Shown here: piece after piece, positions 29,992-38,709 of the stretch
How positions within the stretch are numbered: the stretch's first letter is position 1
Layout of the letters: each line of letters opens with the position of its first letter
IMG/VR virus record: IMGVR_UViG_3300013137_001181
Span: 1-60,502 of that record
Direction: 5' to 3' (one strand)
From: a virus
Length of the DNA stretch: 60,502 nt
Notes under the pieces: generated by a model
The model's input: the letters and a program-made list of their open reading frames with translations, nothing else
Database searches by the model: none
Told to the model about the DNA's origin: nothing
Translations under genes and position numbers: made by a program

Positions 29992-30355
29992 CTGTCCTTT
30001 TTGTGATGTGATGTTAATGAAGGGTCAAATTATTCATGTGCTTCCATATTGGTTTGTTATAAACAATAATAAACCGCTTTGTGATGGTCATTTGTTGCTT
30101 ATTCCAAGGCGGCATGTGCGTGGATTGGAAGATATTGGATGGATGGAGTGGTTTTTTTATAAGGTGGGTGTCCTTTGGTGTATTTCTTTTTTAAAGAACA
30201 AGAGGAAAAAAGATGCTTTTAGCTTCATTAACGCGCCAAGCGGTCAATCTGTTTTTCATTTTCATCATCATTTTGTTCCTAATTGGTTTGGTCCACACGG
30301 TCTTGACGCTCTATTAAGAAAAGGTAGAAAAAAGCATTTGACAAAGACAAGATAA
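29966..30355 (+). CDS. HIT family protein
   Basis: 129 codons from ATG at 29966, overlapping the previous gene by 26 nt. CPFCDV zinc-type pair at 9-14, GHLLLIPRRHVRGLEDI, then APSGQSVFHFHHHFVP with the HxHxH triad near the end, a complete HIT domain. HIT proteins are nucleotide hydrolases or transferases (AppA/GalT-like). Two in tandem is unusual. Confidence 0.8.
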   Translation: MKKSLEKYNCPFCDVMLMKGQIIHVLPYWFVINNNKPLCDGHLLLIPRRHVRGLEDIGWMEWFFYKVGVLWCISFLKNKRKKDAFSFINAPSGQSVFHFHHHFVPNWFGPHGLDALLRKGRKKHLTKTR

Positions 30356-30393
30356 TTGTCTACTATTTTAATGGCCAATTATTTTAGATATAT

Positions 30394-30627
30394 ATGAATA
30401 TAGTATTTCACGTTTGTCCGCGCTGTAAAAAGCTAGAGTGTGCTTACAGAAAGACGTATTATGAGAGTGAATATAAGGTAGACTCTCCAAATATTTTTTA
30501 TGTATGTGAAAACCCCGATTGTTGTTTCTTCATCAAAATAGATACGTCTAAGAAGGTTTATTTACAGTGGGATGATTGTACGTTTGAATGGATAAAAATC
30601 TATGACTCAACATTGCCTCGTTTGTAA
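30394..30627 (+). CDS. Zinc-ribbon protein
   Basis: 77 codons. CPRCKKLEC at the start and CENPDCC in the middle give a four-Cys ribbon. Aromatic and acidic elsewhere. It overlaps the next gene by 26 nt. Probably binds zinc; function unknown. Confidence 0.6.
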   Translation: MNIVFHVCPRCKKLECAYRKTYYESEYKVDSPNIFYVCENPDCCFFIKIDTSKKVYLQWDDCTFEWIKIYDSTLPRL

Positions 30628-30796
30628 CAAAGCTTTTGAAATTGATATATATAGTGTCAAATATCGAAAGAACAGGAAGTATTGTGATTATGAATGTCAG
30701 CTTATTGCTCAGTCAGCAAGACAGCTGTTTTCCTATTGCAAATACAAAAAAATAGTGCTAACATGGAATAGATTATTGCAGTTATTAAAGATTTGA
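30602..30796 (+). CDS. Small zinc-finger protein
   Basis: 64 codons. CLVCNKAFEID and YCDYEC form a C-x2-C...C-x3-C finger of the type found in small phage proteins (similar to FCS-like fingers). The C-terminal half is basic and hydrophobic. Function unknown. Confidence 0.6.
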   Translation: MTQHCLVCNKAFEIDIYSVKYRKNRKYCDYECQLIAQSARQLFSYCKYKKIVLTWNRLLQLLKI

Positions 30797-30799
30797 TAT

Positions 30800-31066
30800 A
30801 TGGATATGAAGAATGCTTATAGAACAAACTCTCTTCCGTTAGCCTCCTTTCTTAGCAGTTCCACTTCTGTGAAATTTAAAGGAGTAGACGCTTCTGCTTC
30901 AACAATTATTTATTTCCTATTTGAGCCTCAAGCCGAGGCACAACGACTTGCCACTGAGTATTTTTCAGGTGGTGCAAACTGCGATCCTCTTGAGCTGTTT
31001 AAGAACTATAGGGTATTAAAAGACCTTGTGTTCGAGGCTAAAAGAAATGTTATAAACAATAGATGA
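30800..31066 (+). CDS. DUF5659-like small protein
   Basis: 88 codons. The order YRTNSLPLASFL...VKFKGVD...IYFLFEPQAEAQRLATEYFSGG...LK fits a small family of phage and bacterial proteins known as DUF5659, from memory. Function unknown. 3 nt after the previous gene, same operon. Confidence 0.55.
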   Translation: MDMKNAYRTNSLPLASFLSSSTSVKFKGVDASASTIIYFLFEPQAEAQRLATEYFSGGANCDPLELFKNYRVLKDLVFEAKRNVINNR

Positions 31067-31067
31067 T

Positions 31068-31412
31068 ATGAAAAAAAAGAAAAAAAAGGTTGAATATCAA
31101 AAGTATAAATGTCTAAATAATCATAGATTCAAAATCGTCTACAATGGCTGGTATCCTTCAAAACCATGTCCAAAGTGTGGTGAAACTGCGTATATGGATA
31201 CTCCTGATTCTAAGCCTTCTTCCTTCAGTGTTAAAACAAAAGAGGAGATAACGGGTTTTTATCGCACAAAAACAGGTGATCTTGTCGCATTAAACAAACA
31301 AGGTAGAATAACAGAAAATCATCATTATAATTTAAGAACAGATCCGCATGGCTGGAAGGCAATCGGTCGCAAAGTCAGAGAAACAGACAACAAAGGCAGA
31401 AGAAACGCCTAA
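31068..31412 (+). CDS. Zinc-ribbon hypothetical protein
   Basis: 114 codons. A Lys-rich start, then CLNNHRFKIVYNGWYPSKPC and CPKCGE forming a C...H...C-x2-C ribbon similar to regulatory-protein fingers of the FmdB type. It overlaps the ParB-methyltransferase start by 65 nt; whether this start is right for both is uncertain. Confidence 0.55.
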   Translation: MKKKKKKVEYQKYKCLNNHRFKIVYNGWYPSKPCPKCGETAYMDTPDSKPSSFSVKTKEEITGFYRTKTGDLVALNKQGRITENHHYNLRTDPHGWKAIGRKVRETDNKGRRNA

Positions 31413-32631
31413 ACTATATTGGCCAATAGACAATCTATATGAATGGCAGGACAATCCTCGCGCCATAAAACCAGAGGATTTTGATAGGCTAAAAAAACAG
31501 ATTATTGAGCTTGGTGAATATAAACCGCTTCTTATTACTCCAGAAGGAGAGGTTATTGGTGGTAATATGCGATTTAAGGCATATAGGGAACTTGGATATA
31601 AAAAAGCATGGGTATCTGTGGTAACTCCAAAAGACCATCAAGAGAAGCTAAGGTATGCTCTTTCCGATAATGATTCGGCTGGCTATTATATTAAGGATTT
31701 TCTGAGTACTCTTATAGAGCCGTATAAAGAGAATGTTGATTTCTTGAGTGAATTTAAGGTCGATTTCAACGTTGGCAGCGATTTAAATGCTCTTCTTAAG
31801 GATTTAGAGGTAAAGGAAGAATTTGAAGAGGAAGATGAGCCACCAGTTAAGCCAGAAAGCAAGCTTGGAGAGGTGTATCAGCTTGGAAGGCACCGTGTCA
31901 TGTGTGGAGACGCAACAGATGAGTCTGCCGTCGCTCTTTTAATGGATGGACAGAAGGTAGACATTAGTTTTACTTCTCCTCCATATAATGCAGGTACCAC
32001 TCCAACAGAAAATGATATGGGCATGGAAGGTAAATATGAGGACTATAATGACGAGAAATCAGATGAGGAATATCTAAAACTTCTTGTTGACTCTACTGTT
32101 CTTAGCCTAAAATATGCAAGTTACTCCTTTGTTAATTTACAAAGCATTTCTGGTAATAAGGTACCTCTTATTGATTTCCTTTATGCGATGAAGTCGCAAT
32201 ATGCCGATACGATTATATGGGACAAAATTGACTCTCAACCAGCATTAGCGCAAAATGTTCTTAATTCTGAATTCGAATATATTCATGTATTTTCTGAAAG
32301 GGCGACAAGAGCAATTGGTACAAAAAAATATCGTGGAACTCTTAAGAATATAGTCCATATAACTAGAAGAAAAGGCAATGACATAAAGAACCATCACGCA
32401 ACCTTTCCTATCGATTTTGCAAAACATTTTGTTTTTAATTTTTCTTCGGATAATGGCTCGGTATTAGACCTATTTGGTGGAACCGGAACCACCCTCATTG
32501 CATGTCATCAGCTTAACAGAACGTGCTATATGATGGAGCTTAATCCAGCTTATGTTGACTTAATAAGAAAAAGGTATGCTAAGTTTATTGGTAAAGAGTC
32601 AGAATGGTTAGAGATTACAAAAGCGACATGA
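31348..32631 (+). CDS. ParB-domain DNA methyltransferase
   Basis: 427 codons. Residues about 25-110 form a ParB/sulfiredoxin-like domain (NPRAIKPEDFDRLKKQI...GGNMRFKAYRELG). The methyltransferase part has TSPPYN near 207-213 and LDLFGGTGTT near 372. SPPY rather than DPPY points to N4-cytosine methylation, although N6-adenine enzymes with this motif exist. Its stop overlaps the start of metK, which makes its cofactor. Confidence 0.85.
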   Translation: MAGRQSVAKSEKQTTKAEETPKLYWPIDNLYEWQDNPRAIKPEDFDRLKKQIIELGEYKPLLITPEGEVIGGNMRFKAYRELGYKKAWVSVVTPKDHQEKLRYALSDNDSAGYYIKDFLSTLIEPYKENVDFLSEFKVDFNVGSDLNALLKDLEVKEEFEEEDEPPVKPESKLGEVYQLGRHRVMCGDATDESAVALLMDGQKVDISFTSPPYNAGTTPTENDMGMEGKYEDYNDEKSDEEYLKLLVDSTVLSLKYASYSFVNLQSISGNKVPLIDFLYAMKSQYADTIIWDKIDSQPALAQNVLNSEFEYIHVFSERATRAIGTKKYRGTLKNIVHITRRKGNDIKNHHATFPIDFAKHFVFNFSSDNGSVLDLFGGTGTTLIACHQLNRTCYMMELNPAYVDLIRKRYAKFIGKESEWLEITKAT

Positions 32632-33602
32632 TATATACGGCAGAATCAGTCACCGCATGGCATCCTGATAAGATATGTGATCAGATTAGTGATGCAATTG
32701 TTGACGAATGTTTAAAACAAGATGAGTTCTCACGCGTAGCGGTAGAGACGACAGGAGGACATAACACCATTGTTCTTATTGGTGAGATAACCACAAAAGC
32801 AGATGTTGACTTTGTAGATGTGGCTCGCAGAACATATAGGGATCTTACAGGCAAAGATATAGGTGTTTTTTCAAACATTGTAAAACAGTCGCGAGAGATA
32901 GCGCAAGGCGTGAATACTGGTGGCGCAGGAGATCAGGGAATAATGGTGGGATATGCCTGTAATGACAACCCAATGTTCATTCCTCAAGAATTATTTATAG
33001 CGAGGAAACTTCTTGAAGAATTCAAGGTTGATGGCAAGTCTCAGGTGACGCTTGATGATAATAAGGCGTCTGATATAGTTATCTCCATTCAAGGAAAAAC
33101 CAGTGAAGAACTTGTTAAATATGTAAAGAATTATGCTAAGAAACATAAAGGATGGTTTCATGAAGGATCTGCCATATATGCAAACAACACGGGTTCATTT
33201 ATGATAGGAGGATTTGATTCTGATTCTGGTTGTACGGGTCGAAAGATTGTGGTTGACGCATATGGACCACGAGTTCCTGTGGGTGGTGGATCATTTAGTG
33301 GCAAAGACCCAACCAAGGTTGATAGAAGTGGTGCATATATGGCTCGCTGGATGGCTCTAAGTCTGCTAAAAAAGGCTGGAGCAAAGGAGGTTACGGTAAA
33401 ACTAGCTTACGTTATAGGAGGAGAAGAGCCCGTAATGATAACGGCGTGCATAGATGGTCGTACGCATAATATTTCAGGTGGCTCTTATGATTGTAGGCCG
33501 ATTGCTATTATCGAGAGATTTAAGCTTAGAAGACCTATTTATTTGGAGACTGCTCGTTATGGACATTTTGGTTTTAAACACTATCCATGGGAACAGGTTT
33601 AA
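32628..33602 (+). CDS. metK: S-adenosylmethionine synthetase
   Basis: 324 codons from ATG at 32628, whose ATGA overlaps the methyltransferase stop. AESVTAWHPDKICDQISDA, the GAGDQGIM signature near 103-110, and GGGSFSGKDPTKVDRSGAY are hallmark MetK segments. It makes AdoMet from ATP and methionine. Bacterial MetK is about 385 residues; this one is shorter, mostly by a reduced central region and C-terminus. Coupling with a methyltransferase suggests local cofactor supply. Confidence 0.92.
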   Translation: MIYTAESVTAWHPDKICDQISDAIVDECLKQDEFSRVAVETTGGHNTIVLIGEITTKADVDFVDVARRTYRDLTGKDIGVFSNIVKQSREIAQGVNTGGAGDQGIMVGYACNDNPMFIPQELFIARKLLEEFKVDGKSQVTLDDNKASDIVISIQGKTSEELVKYVKNYAKKHKGWFHEGSAIYANNTGSFMIGGFDSDSGCTGRKIVVDAYGPRVPVGGGSFSGKDPTKVDRSGAYMARWMALSLLKKAGAKEVTVKLAYVIGGEEPVMITACIDGRTHNISGGSYDCRPIAIIERFKLRRPIYLETARYGHFGFKHYPWEQV

Positions 33603-33817
33603 TAGATGAAATAAGGGAGATAGTTTTAATGCTTTATACAGAACCTCTTGAATGTATGACGAAGGAAGAGCTTATAAAGAAGCACGAAGATGTGATGAAC
33701 ACATTTATTGGCGTTTTGATAGGCGCTCGTATGACAACGGATAGAATTAAAAGTTTAATAGAAACTAAGAAGAATGCGACTAACAGTAGCACTTCCCATA
33801 TTAAATCAGCTAAATGA
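33587..33817 (+). CDS. Small helical protein
   Basis: 76 codons, overlapping metK by 16 nt and the glycosyltransferase by 44 nt. Helical (LIDEIREIVLMLYTEPLECMTKEELIKKHEDVMN). No motif is recognised. Overlap on both sides suggests translational coupling rather than chance, but evidence is modest. Confidence 0.5.
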   Translation: MGTGLIDEIREIVLMLYTEPLECMTKEELIKKHEDVMNTFIGVLIGARMTTDRIKSLIETKKNATNSSTSHIKSAK

Positions 33818-34697
33818 TACAAAAGGTATCATTGCCTTAAACAAGCACATGACTTCTGAAGATGCTGATTATATCTTCATTGATAATGGCTCAACCGATC
33901 CTGTTGAGAACTTTCTTATTCGTCACTTAAAGCCAAAGCGAATGAATTATATTCGCAATAATAGAAATATTGGACTCCTTAAGACATATCAACAGATATA
34001 TGAGGCCTGTGACACTGATATTCTTGCAATTACACACAATGATGTTCTTATTTATGAGAAAGATTGGGATAAACGCATTGTTAGCTATTTTGAAAAGATG
34101 CCAAATGTTGGAGCTGCTGGTTTTTTTGCTGCACAAGGCTGTGGACCATCTGGAGAGCGAATACAGGATGTTCCTCAACCTGGAATGATGTCTGGTTGGT
34201 CAAATATGCTTGAGGCCGAGGTTCATGGTATGCGTATGAATGAGCCGTGGCACGCTGCAGGCATATTTGATGGCTTAATGATGATATTTAGGATGGATAT
34301 GCTTCGTAAGGCTGGAGGATTTGATCAGCGGTATAAGTATCATCATATTTATGACAGAGATGCGTCACTTGAAAGCTTAAGACATGGATACGACAACATA
34401 GTTGTCAATGTTCCATGTCATCATCTTGGTGGTGTAACGGCTAATAGATCTGATTATCAGAATTGGATTAAGGACAGATTAACAAAGGATGGCGTTGATT
34501 TAAAATCCTCTACTGAAGGAGATATTTATCATAAAAAAGATGAAAGTGCGGATATGTGGACACATAATGAAAATAGTAAGACATTTGCTGAGAAATGGAA
34601 AGATGTTTTGCCTCTCTATGTTGAGAATGATTTTAGCTTTAGAACAGAACAGCGCGGACAATGGAATTTCAAAGGAGATAAAATCAGGCACCTTTAA
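33774..34697 (+). CDS. GT2-family glycosyltransferase
   Basis: 307 codons. A GT-A Rossmann start (MRLTVALPILNQLNDTKGI), the nucleotide-sugar motif FIDNGSTDP near 35-43, a DVLIYEKDWD acid pair and a GGFDQRYKYHHIYDRDASL acceptor loop. It transfers a sugar from a nucleotide sugar. It opens the sugar-gene cluster; the acceptor is unknown. Confidence 0.8.
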   Translation: MRLTVALPILNQLNDTKGIIALNKHMTSEDADYIFIDNGSTDPVENFLIRHLKPKRMNYIRNNRNIGLLKTYQQIYEACDTDILAITHNDVLIYEKDWDKRIVSYFEKMPNVGAAGFFAAQGCGPSGERIQDVPQPGMMSGWSNMLEAEVHGMRMNEPWHAAGIFDGLMMIFRMDMLRKAGGFDQRYKYHHIYDRDASLESLRHGYDNIVVNVPCHHLGGVTANRSDYQNWIKDRLTKDGVDLKSSTEGDIYHKKDESADMWTHNENSKTFAEKWKDVLPLYVENDFSFRTEQRGQWNFKGDKIRHL

Positions 34698-34733
34698 AAC
34701 TAGGTTGTGGGGTTGAAGGAAGGAGATATTCTT

Positions 34734-35207
34734 ATGGTGGATTATAAAAAAGCCGTCCAGCAGGCTAAAAAAGAACTGGAGAAGGAAGCCATAGAAGAAG
34801 TCAAAAAATACATCAAAGAAACCTTACAAGGTATCGAGGATGTTAAAGCTTCTATCAACCAAAAACAAAGAGAACTTAAGGCTCTGAAAGCTGATCTTGA
34901 TGATCTTGAGAATGGAAAGCTCGACAAGATAAAAGAGCGCCAGGAAAAAGACAAGACAGCGAAGAAGATATCTAAGGTAGATGTCGACCAACTTATTAAA
35001 GACTCGCCAATATTGAAACCATTCATGAGTGGTAGTACATATTGGAGTGGAACAAACAACGTTGTAGACAATACTTTGAAGTACACAAGCACAGCAGGTG
35101 CCGTTACTGTCGGTTTTAATCTTGGAGATTACAAAAATGCCATTTCTGGGACATATGTGGTTAACTCTGGAGGTACAGAGAAAGCCTACTATGTTCAGAA
35201 GAGGTAA
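34734..35207 (+). CDS. Coiled-coil protein with C-terminal beta domain, possible virion protein
   Basis: 157 codons from ATG at 34734, with GGAAGGAGATATTCTT upstream. Residues 1-90 are a charged coiled coil; the last 65 (STYWSGTNNVVDNTLKYTSTAGAVTVGFN) are a Ser/Thr/Gly-rich beta domain like those of phage structural proteins. It interrupts the sugar cluster. Function unknown. Confidence 0.5.
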   Translation: MVDYKKAVQQAKKELEKEAIEEVKKYIKETLQGIEDVKASINQKQRELKALKADLDDLENGKLDKIKERQEKDKTAKKISKVDVDQLIKDSPILKPFMSGSTYWSGTNNVVDNTLKYTSTAGAVTVGFNLGDYKNAISGTYVVNSGGTEKAYYVQKR

Positions 35208-35253
35208 TTAAAAGTTAATTTTCAGCCCCACAATTTAGTTTTAATTTTTACTT

Positions 35254-36162
35254 ATGAAAATCTTTATCACTGGTATACAGGGCTTCATACCAAGCCATCT
35301 CGCTAATTATCTGGCTGAGAAAGGACACGACGTTGTCGGCATAGACAACAATCTTCATCCAAGCAAGAATATTCTTTCTAAGAGTGTTCACTCATATTAC
35401 GGAGATGTACGCTACTACGAAGACATCGATAACTATGTACGAAGAGCGGATATTACTTATCACATGGCCGCGCAGATAAATGTTGACAAGTCTATTGACT
35501 ATCCACAAGAGACAATGGATATAAATCTAAATGGCACGATAAACATATTGAATGCGTGCAGAAGATACGGCAAGACAATGGTCTTTTCTTCAACCTCTGA
35601 AGTATATGGTACGCACGAAGGCTCAATAAATGAGAACGCTCCTACTTATGCTCAAAGTCCTTATGCTGTTGCTAAGCTTGCAGCAGATAAGCTGTGTGGC
35701 AATTATCACAGTCTCTATGGTGTGAGAGTGTTTCGTGTCAGAGGATTCAATACTTTTGGACCATTTCAAGGAGACGATCAGTATGGCGCGGTCATTCCTA
35801 AGTTTATCAAGCTTGTTATGCACGATAAGCCGCCAATCATATTTGGCGATGGTAAGCAGCTTCGAGATTATATCTATGTCGACGATGTTGTGCGCGCGTA
35901 TGAGCATATTCCTACAGTAGACAAGTTTCTTGGAACACCTGTGAACGTAGGCACAGGAAGTACGGTAAGTATCAATAAAATAGCAGATTTGATTATTAAA
36001 CACTTTGGAAAGAAACTAAAACCTATTTATATTGTTCCAAGACCAGGAGAGGTAAGAAAACTTGAGGCTGATATCAGGTTGCTTAAAAGTTCTGGTTTCA
36101 AGCCAGAGGTGAGCTTTGAAGAAGGCTTATCCAAATTCATCAAATGGTACACACGAGCATAG
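35254..36162 (+). CDS. NAD-dependent nucleotide-sugar epimerase/dehydratase (extended SDR)
   Basis: 302 codons. Rossmann motif FITGIQGFIPSHLANYL with Pro in place of the usual Gly, D-N-N-L acid loop, HMAAQINVDKS, and the active-site YAVAK. The RPGEVRKLEADI end is typical of UDP-glucose 4-epimerase/dTDP-glucose dehydratase relatives. It interconverts or dehydrates a nucleotide sugar. Overlaps the NeuB-like gene by 19 nt. Confidence 0.85.
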   Translation: MKIFITGIQGFIPSHLANYLAEKGHDVVGIDNNLHPSKNILSKSVHSYYGDVRYYEDIDNYVRRADITYHMAAQINVDKSIDYPQETMDINLNGTINILNACRRYGKTMVFSSTSEVYGTHEGSINENAPTYAQSPYAVAKLAADKLCGNYHSLYGVRVFRVRGFNTFGPFQGDDQYGAVIPKFIKLVMHDKPPIIFGDGKQLRDYIYVDDVVRAYEHIPTVDKFLGTPVNVGTGSTVSINKIADLIIKHFGKKLKPIYIVPRPGEVRKLEADIRLLKSSGFKPEVSFEEGLSKFIKWYTRA

Positions 36163-36884
36163 TTGCAGATATAGGAATTAATCATGGTGGCAATGTGAAG
36201 ACTGCTCTCAATTTGATAGATGCGTGCGCGTGGATAGGAGTAGACGTTGTTAAATTCCAGACGGTGAACGCAGATTTGGTGTATAAGAAAGACAATCCAT
36301 TATATGCAATCTTTAAGAAGAACGAGCTATCGCTTAATGACTGGATACTGCTTCGCAATAGAGCGACAGAGCTTGGACTTGAGTTCATGTCTACTCCTGG
36401 TGACTTTGATAGTGTAGATTTGCTTGATGCGATAGGTGTTCAGCGTTTCAAGATAGCCTCAGATTCAGCTTCTAATGCAACATTTGTCAACCATGTGTTC
36501 GGTCGCGGTAAGCCGGTTATAGTTTCAACGGGTATGAGTACAACAGATGAGATTTTCAAGATAATGACGACTGAGTACAAATCTCAGCCTCAATATCTGC
36601 TTCATTGTGTGTCGAAGTATCCTACACAGACGAAAGATGCCAATTTACGCAGAATTACCACGTTTAAAAAGAAACTCAAGCTGTTAAAGTGGAACACAAA
36701 GGTAGGCTACTCAGACCATGTTCAAGGTCATGAGGCCTCACTCGCCGCAGTTGCGCTTGGCGCAGAGCTTATCGAGAAGCATATCAAGTGGAATGAAGAC
36801 TGTGTTGATGCTGCGGTTTCGCTTTCTCCTATTCAGTTTCATGAGATGATATTAAAAATTAGACAGCTTGAACAAATGCTATGA
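36144..36884 (+). CDS. NeuB/SpsE-like sialic-acid synthase, no SAF domain
   Basis: 246 codons. IVADIGINHGGNVKTALNLID, VKFQT, the FKIASDSASN strand, STGMS and GYSDH are the NeuB TIM-barrel signatures. Standard NeuB (about 340 residues) ends with an antifreeze-like SAF domain; here the protein stops after the barrel. NeuB condenses phosphoenolpyruvate with an amino sugar to make nonulosonic acids. Without SAF, dimer-based substrate closing may differ or the substrate may be atypical. Confidence 0.85.
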   Translation: MVHTSIVADIGINHGGNVKTALNLIDACAWIGVDVVKFQTVNADLVYKKDNPLYAIFKKNELSLNDWILLRNRATELGLEFMSTPGDFDSVDLLDAIGVQRFKIASDSASNATFVNHVFGRGKPVIVSTGMSTTDEIFKIMTTEYKSQPQYLLHCVSKYPTQTKDANLRRITTFKKKLKLLKWNTKVGYSDHVQGHEASLAAVALGAELIEKHIKWNEDCVDAAVSLSPIQFHEMILKIRQLEQML

Positions 36885-37591
36885 AAATTGGTCTTGCTGT
36901 GGGATCTGATGATATAAACCTTATTCCTTTTTTGAAGCGATTCTACTTGAACGGAATGTTTGACTATATTGAATTATATCTACTTAAGACAACAACTATC
37001 TATCAGCTTCATTCGTGGCTAAATAGCGGTATTCATATTCCTATATTACAGGCGGCACATAACGGTAAAGCAGAGATTGATTCAGATTCAATCAAGAATG
37101 CAATGGCCGCTGTTCGTTTTTTTCACGCAGGGCGAATAGTGTTTGATCCAGGAACTGATTTAGAAAGTCTCAACGAAACAGTTATGGATGATGTTCTTAT
37201 TCCTGAGAATATGCCATTGAAGACAAGTTTTGGTACAGATGGTGTTTTAAGTCTTCCAGAAGAAATGCCTGAAAATTTCTGTCTTGACTTCTCACATGCG
37301 TGGATAACGGCAGAGATGTTTCGTTTGGATCCTAAAAGATTTATACAAAGATTTTTGAATAAAAAACCAGTTCATTTTCATCTTACTGATACAAGAGATT
37401 ATGAGGACCATCTTCCTCTTGGTGAAGGATATATTGACTTGGAATTTATATTTCAGAAGGTTCCAACCAACTCAACCATAACAATAGAGACAGATCACGA
37501 GCCTCGTGAAACAAGAGAGGAACGTATTATTAGCGATTTATTAATTGCAAAAAAATATGAGAATAGCGGCCATAATACAGGCAAGGGCTAG
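36881..37591 (+). CDS. Xylose-isomerase-like TIM-barrel protein
   Basis: 236 codons, 4-nt overlap with NeuB. FHLTDTRDYEDHLPLGEGYIDLEFIF near 168-193 matches the metal-binding end of the sugar-phosphate isomerase/epimerase (AP endonuclease 2) barrel, with a final TIETDHE strand. Likely a sugar isomerase or epimerase serving the same product as the NeuB-like enzyme. Confidence 0.72.
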   Translation: MKIGLAVGSDDINLIPFLKRFYLNGMFDYIELYLLKTTTIYQLHSWLNSGIHIPILQAAHNGKAEIDSDSIKNAMAAVRFFHAGRIVFDPGTDLESLNETVMDDVLIPENMPLKTSFGTDGVLSLPEEMPENFCLDFSHAWITAEMFRLDPKRFIQRFLNKKPVHFHLTDTRDYEDHLPLGEGYIDLEFIFQKVPTNSTITIETDHEPRETREERIISDLLIAKKYENSGHNTGKG

Positions 37592-38141
37592 TTCTGAGCG
37601 CTTTCCGCGTAAAGTATTCGCCAATGTTGGTCGATGGTCTGTTTTAAGAAGAATAATTAACGAGTTAAAAAGATGCGAGAATCTTGATGATATCATTCTC
37701 GCTTATCCAAGTGATGAGTCAAAATATTTCTCCACATTTGATGGTATAGAAAAGTCGCATGGAAGTCGCTATGACGTTATGGGTAGAATGATAAAAACAG
37801 CCGACAGATTTGGCGTAGACGCGATTGTTCGTGTGTGCGCAGACTCACCATTTATACTTGGTTGGCTCATCGATGTCGGCGTGGAGATGTTTAGACTAAA
37901 TGACATTGATTATCTTAATACCATATGTTTTCCGAAAGGTCAGAACATAGAGGTAGTCCGTGTTGACGCTCTAAAGAGAGCATATAAAAAGACAAATAAG
38001 GAGGAGCGTGAGCATGTAACTCTTTACCTAGAAAGAAATTCGGATGAGTTTAAGTGTAAAACGCTAAATGTTGAATTGACGCTTGACGAAGAAGGAGATC
38101 TACCCATGTTACAAAAGGTTGCAAAGTATTATGACAGATAA
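37557..38141 (+). CDS. SpsF/NeuA-like cytidylyltransferase
   Basis: 194 codons from ATG at 37557. AAIIQARASSERFPRKVFANVG is the nucleotide-binding start of the SpsF/CMP-sugar synthetase family (IIQARMxSxRxPGKV). RVCADSPFILGWLID holds the metal-binding Asp. It activates a sugar acid with CTP, the step after NeuB in nonulosonate pathways. It overlaps the gene before it by 35 nt. Confidence 0.8.
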   Translation: MRIAAIIQARASSERFPRKVFANVGRWSVLRRIINELKRCENLDDIILAYPSDESKYFSTFDGIEKSHGSRYDVMGRMIKTADRFGVDAIVRVCADSPFILGWLIDVGVEMFRLNDIDYLNTICFPKGQNIEVVRVDALKRAYKKTNKEEREHVTLYLERNSDEFKCKTLNVELTLDEEGDLPMLQKVAKYYDR

Positions 38142-38709
38142 TTGGTTTGAATTTTGGAAGAATTCTCCACTAAGCGATACGAATGGTATGAACTTACGAC
38201 CTGATACTTATGATGTTAAGAAGGCTGTAAGACATATAAATTCGTTTCTTAATATAAAAGAACATCATTCTATTCTTGATGTCGGTTGTGGTAACGGTTT
38301 AACCTTAAAGGTGCTATCTGAATTCACCAAAAATCTATATGGCTGCGATGTTTCTAAGAACATGGTAAGTCTTGTGAATAAAAAATATCATGTTCCTGCT
38401 TTTGTGTCTACTGCGGACAAATTACCTTTTGCCGATGAGTCGTTTGATAGAGTTATTTGTATGGCTGTGATGCAGTATTATTCTGATATTGAGTCAGCGA
38501 GAAAAGCCGTAAAAGATATGTATCGGGTATGTAGGCCTGGAGGAATTATGCTCATTGGAGATATTCCAGACGCCCGCGTACTTGTGAGCAAGTCTGGCAT
38601 ATTTGCGTTTACTCCTGCCGAGCTTGGAAATGGTTTTGGACAGTCGCTTGCTGTTAAATCGTTCTACGAGTCTGAGAGGCGTTTTGATTTAATAATAAAA
38701 AAATTATGA
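38131..38709 (+). CDS. SAM-dependent methyltransferase (class I)
   Basis: 192 codons from ATG at 38131. ILDVGCGNGLTLKVL is motif I, CDVSKNMV motif II, DKLPFADESFDRVICMAVMQY and the RPGGIMLIGD strand follow. Probably methylates a sugar or sugar lipid, given its neighbours. It overlaps the cytidylyltransferase by 11 nt and WbqC by 4. Confidence 0.82.
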   Translation: MTDNWFEFWKNSPLSDTNGMNLRPDTYDVKKAVRHINSFLNIKEHHSILDVGCGNGLTLKVLSEFTKNLYGCDVSKNMVSLVNKKYHVPAFVSTADKLPFADESFDRVICMAVMQYYSDIESARKAVKDMYRVCRPGGIMLIGDIPDARVLVSKSGIFAFTPAELGNGFGQSLAVKSFYESERRFDLIIKKL

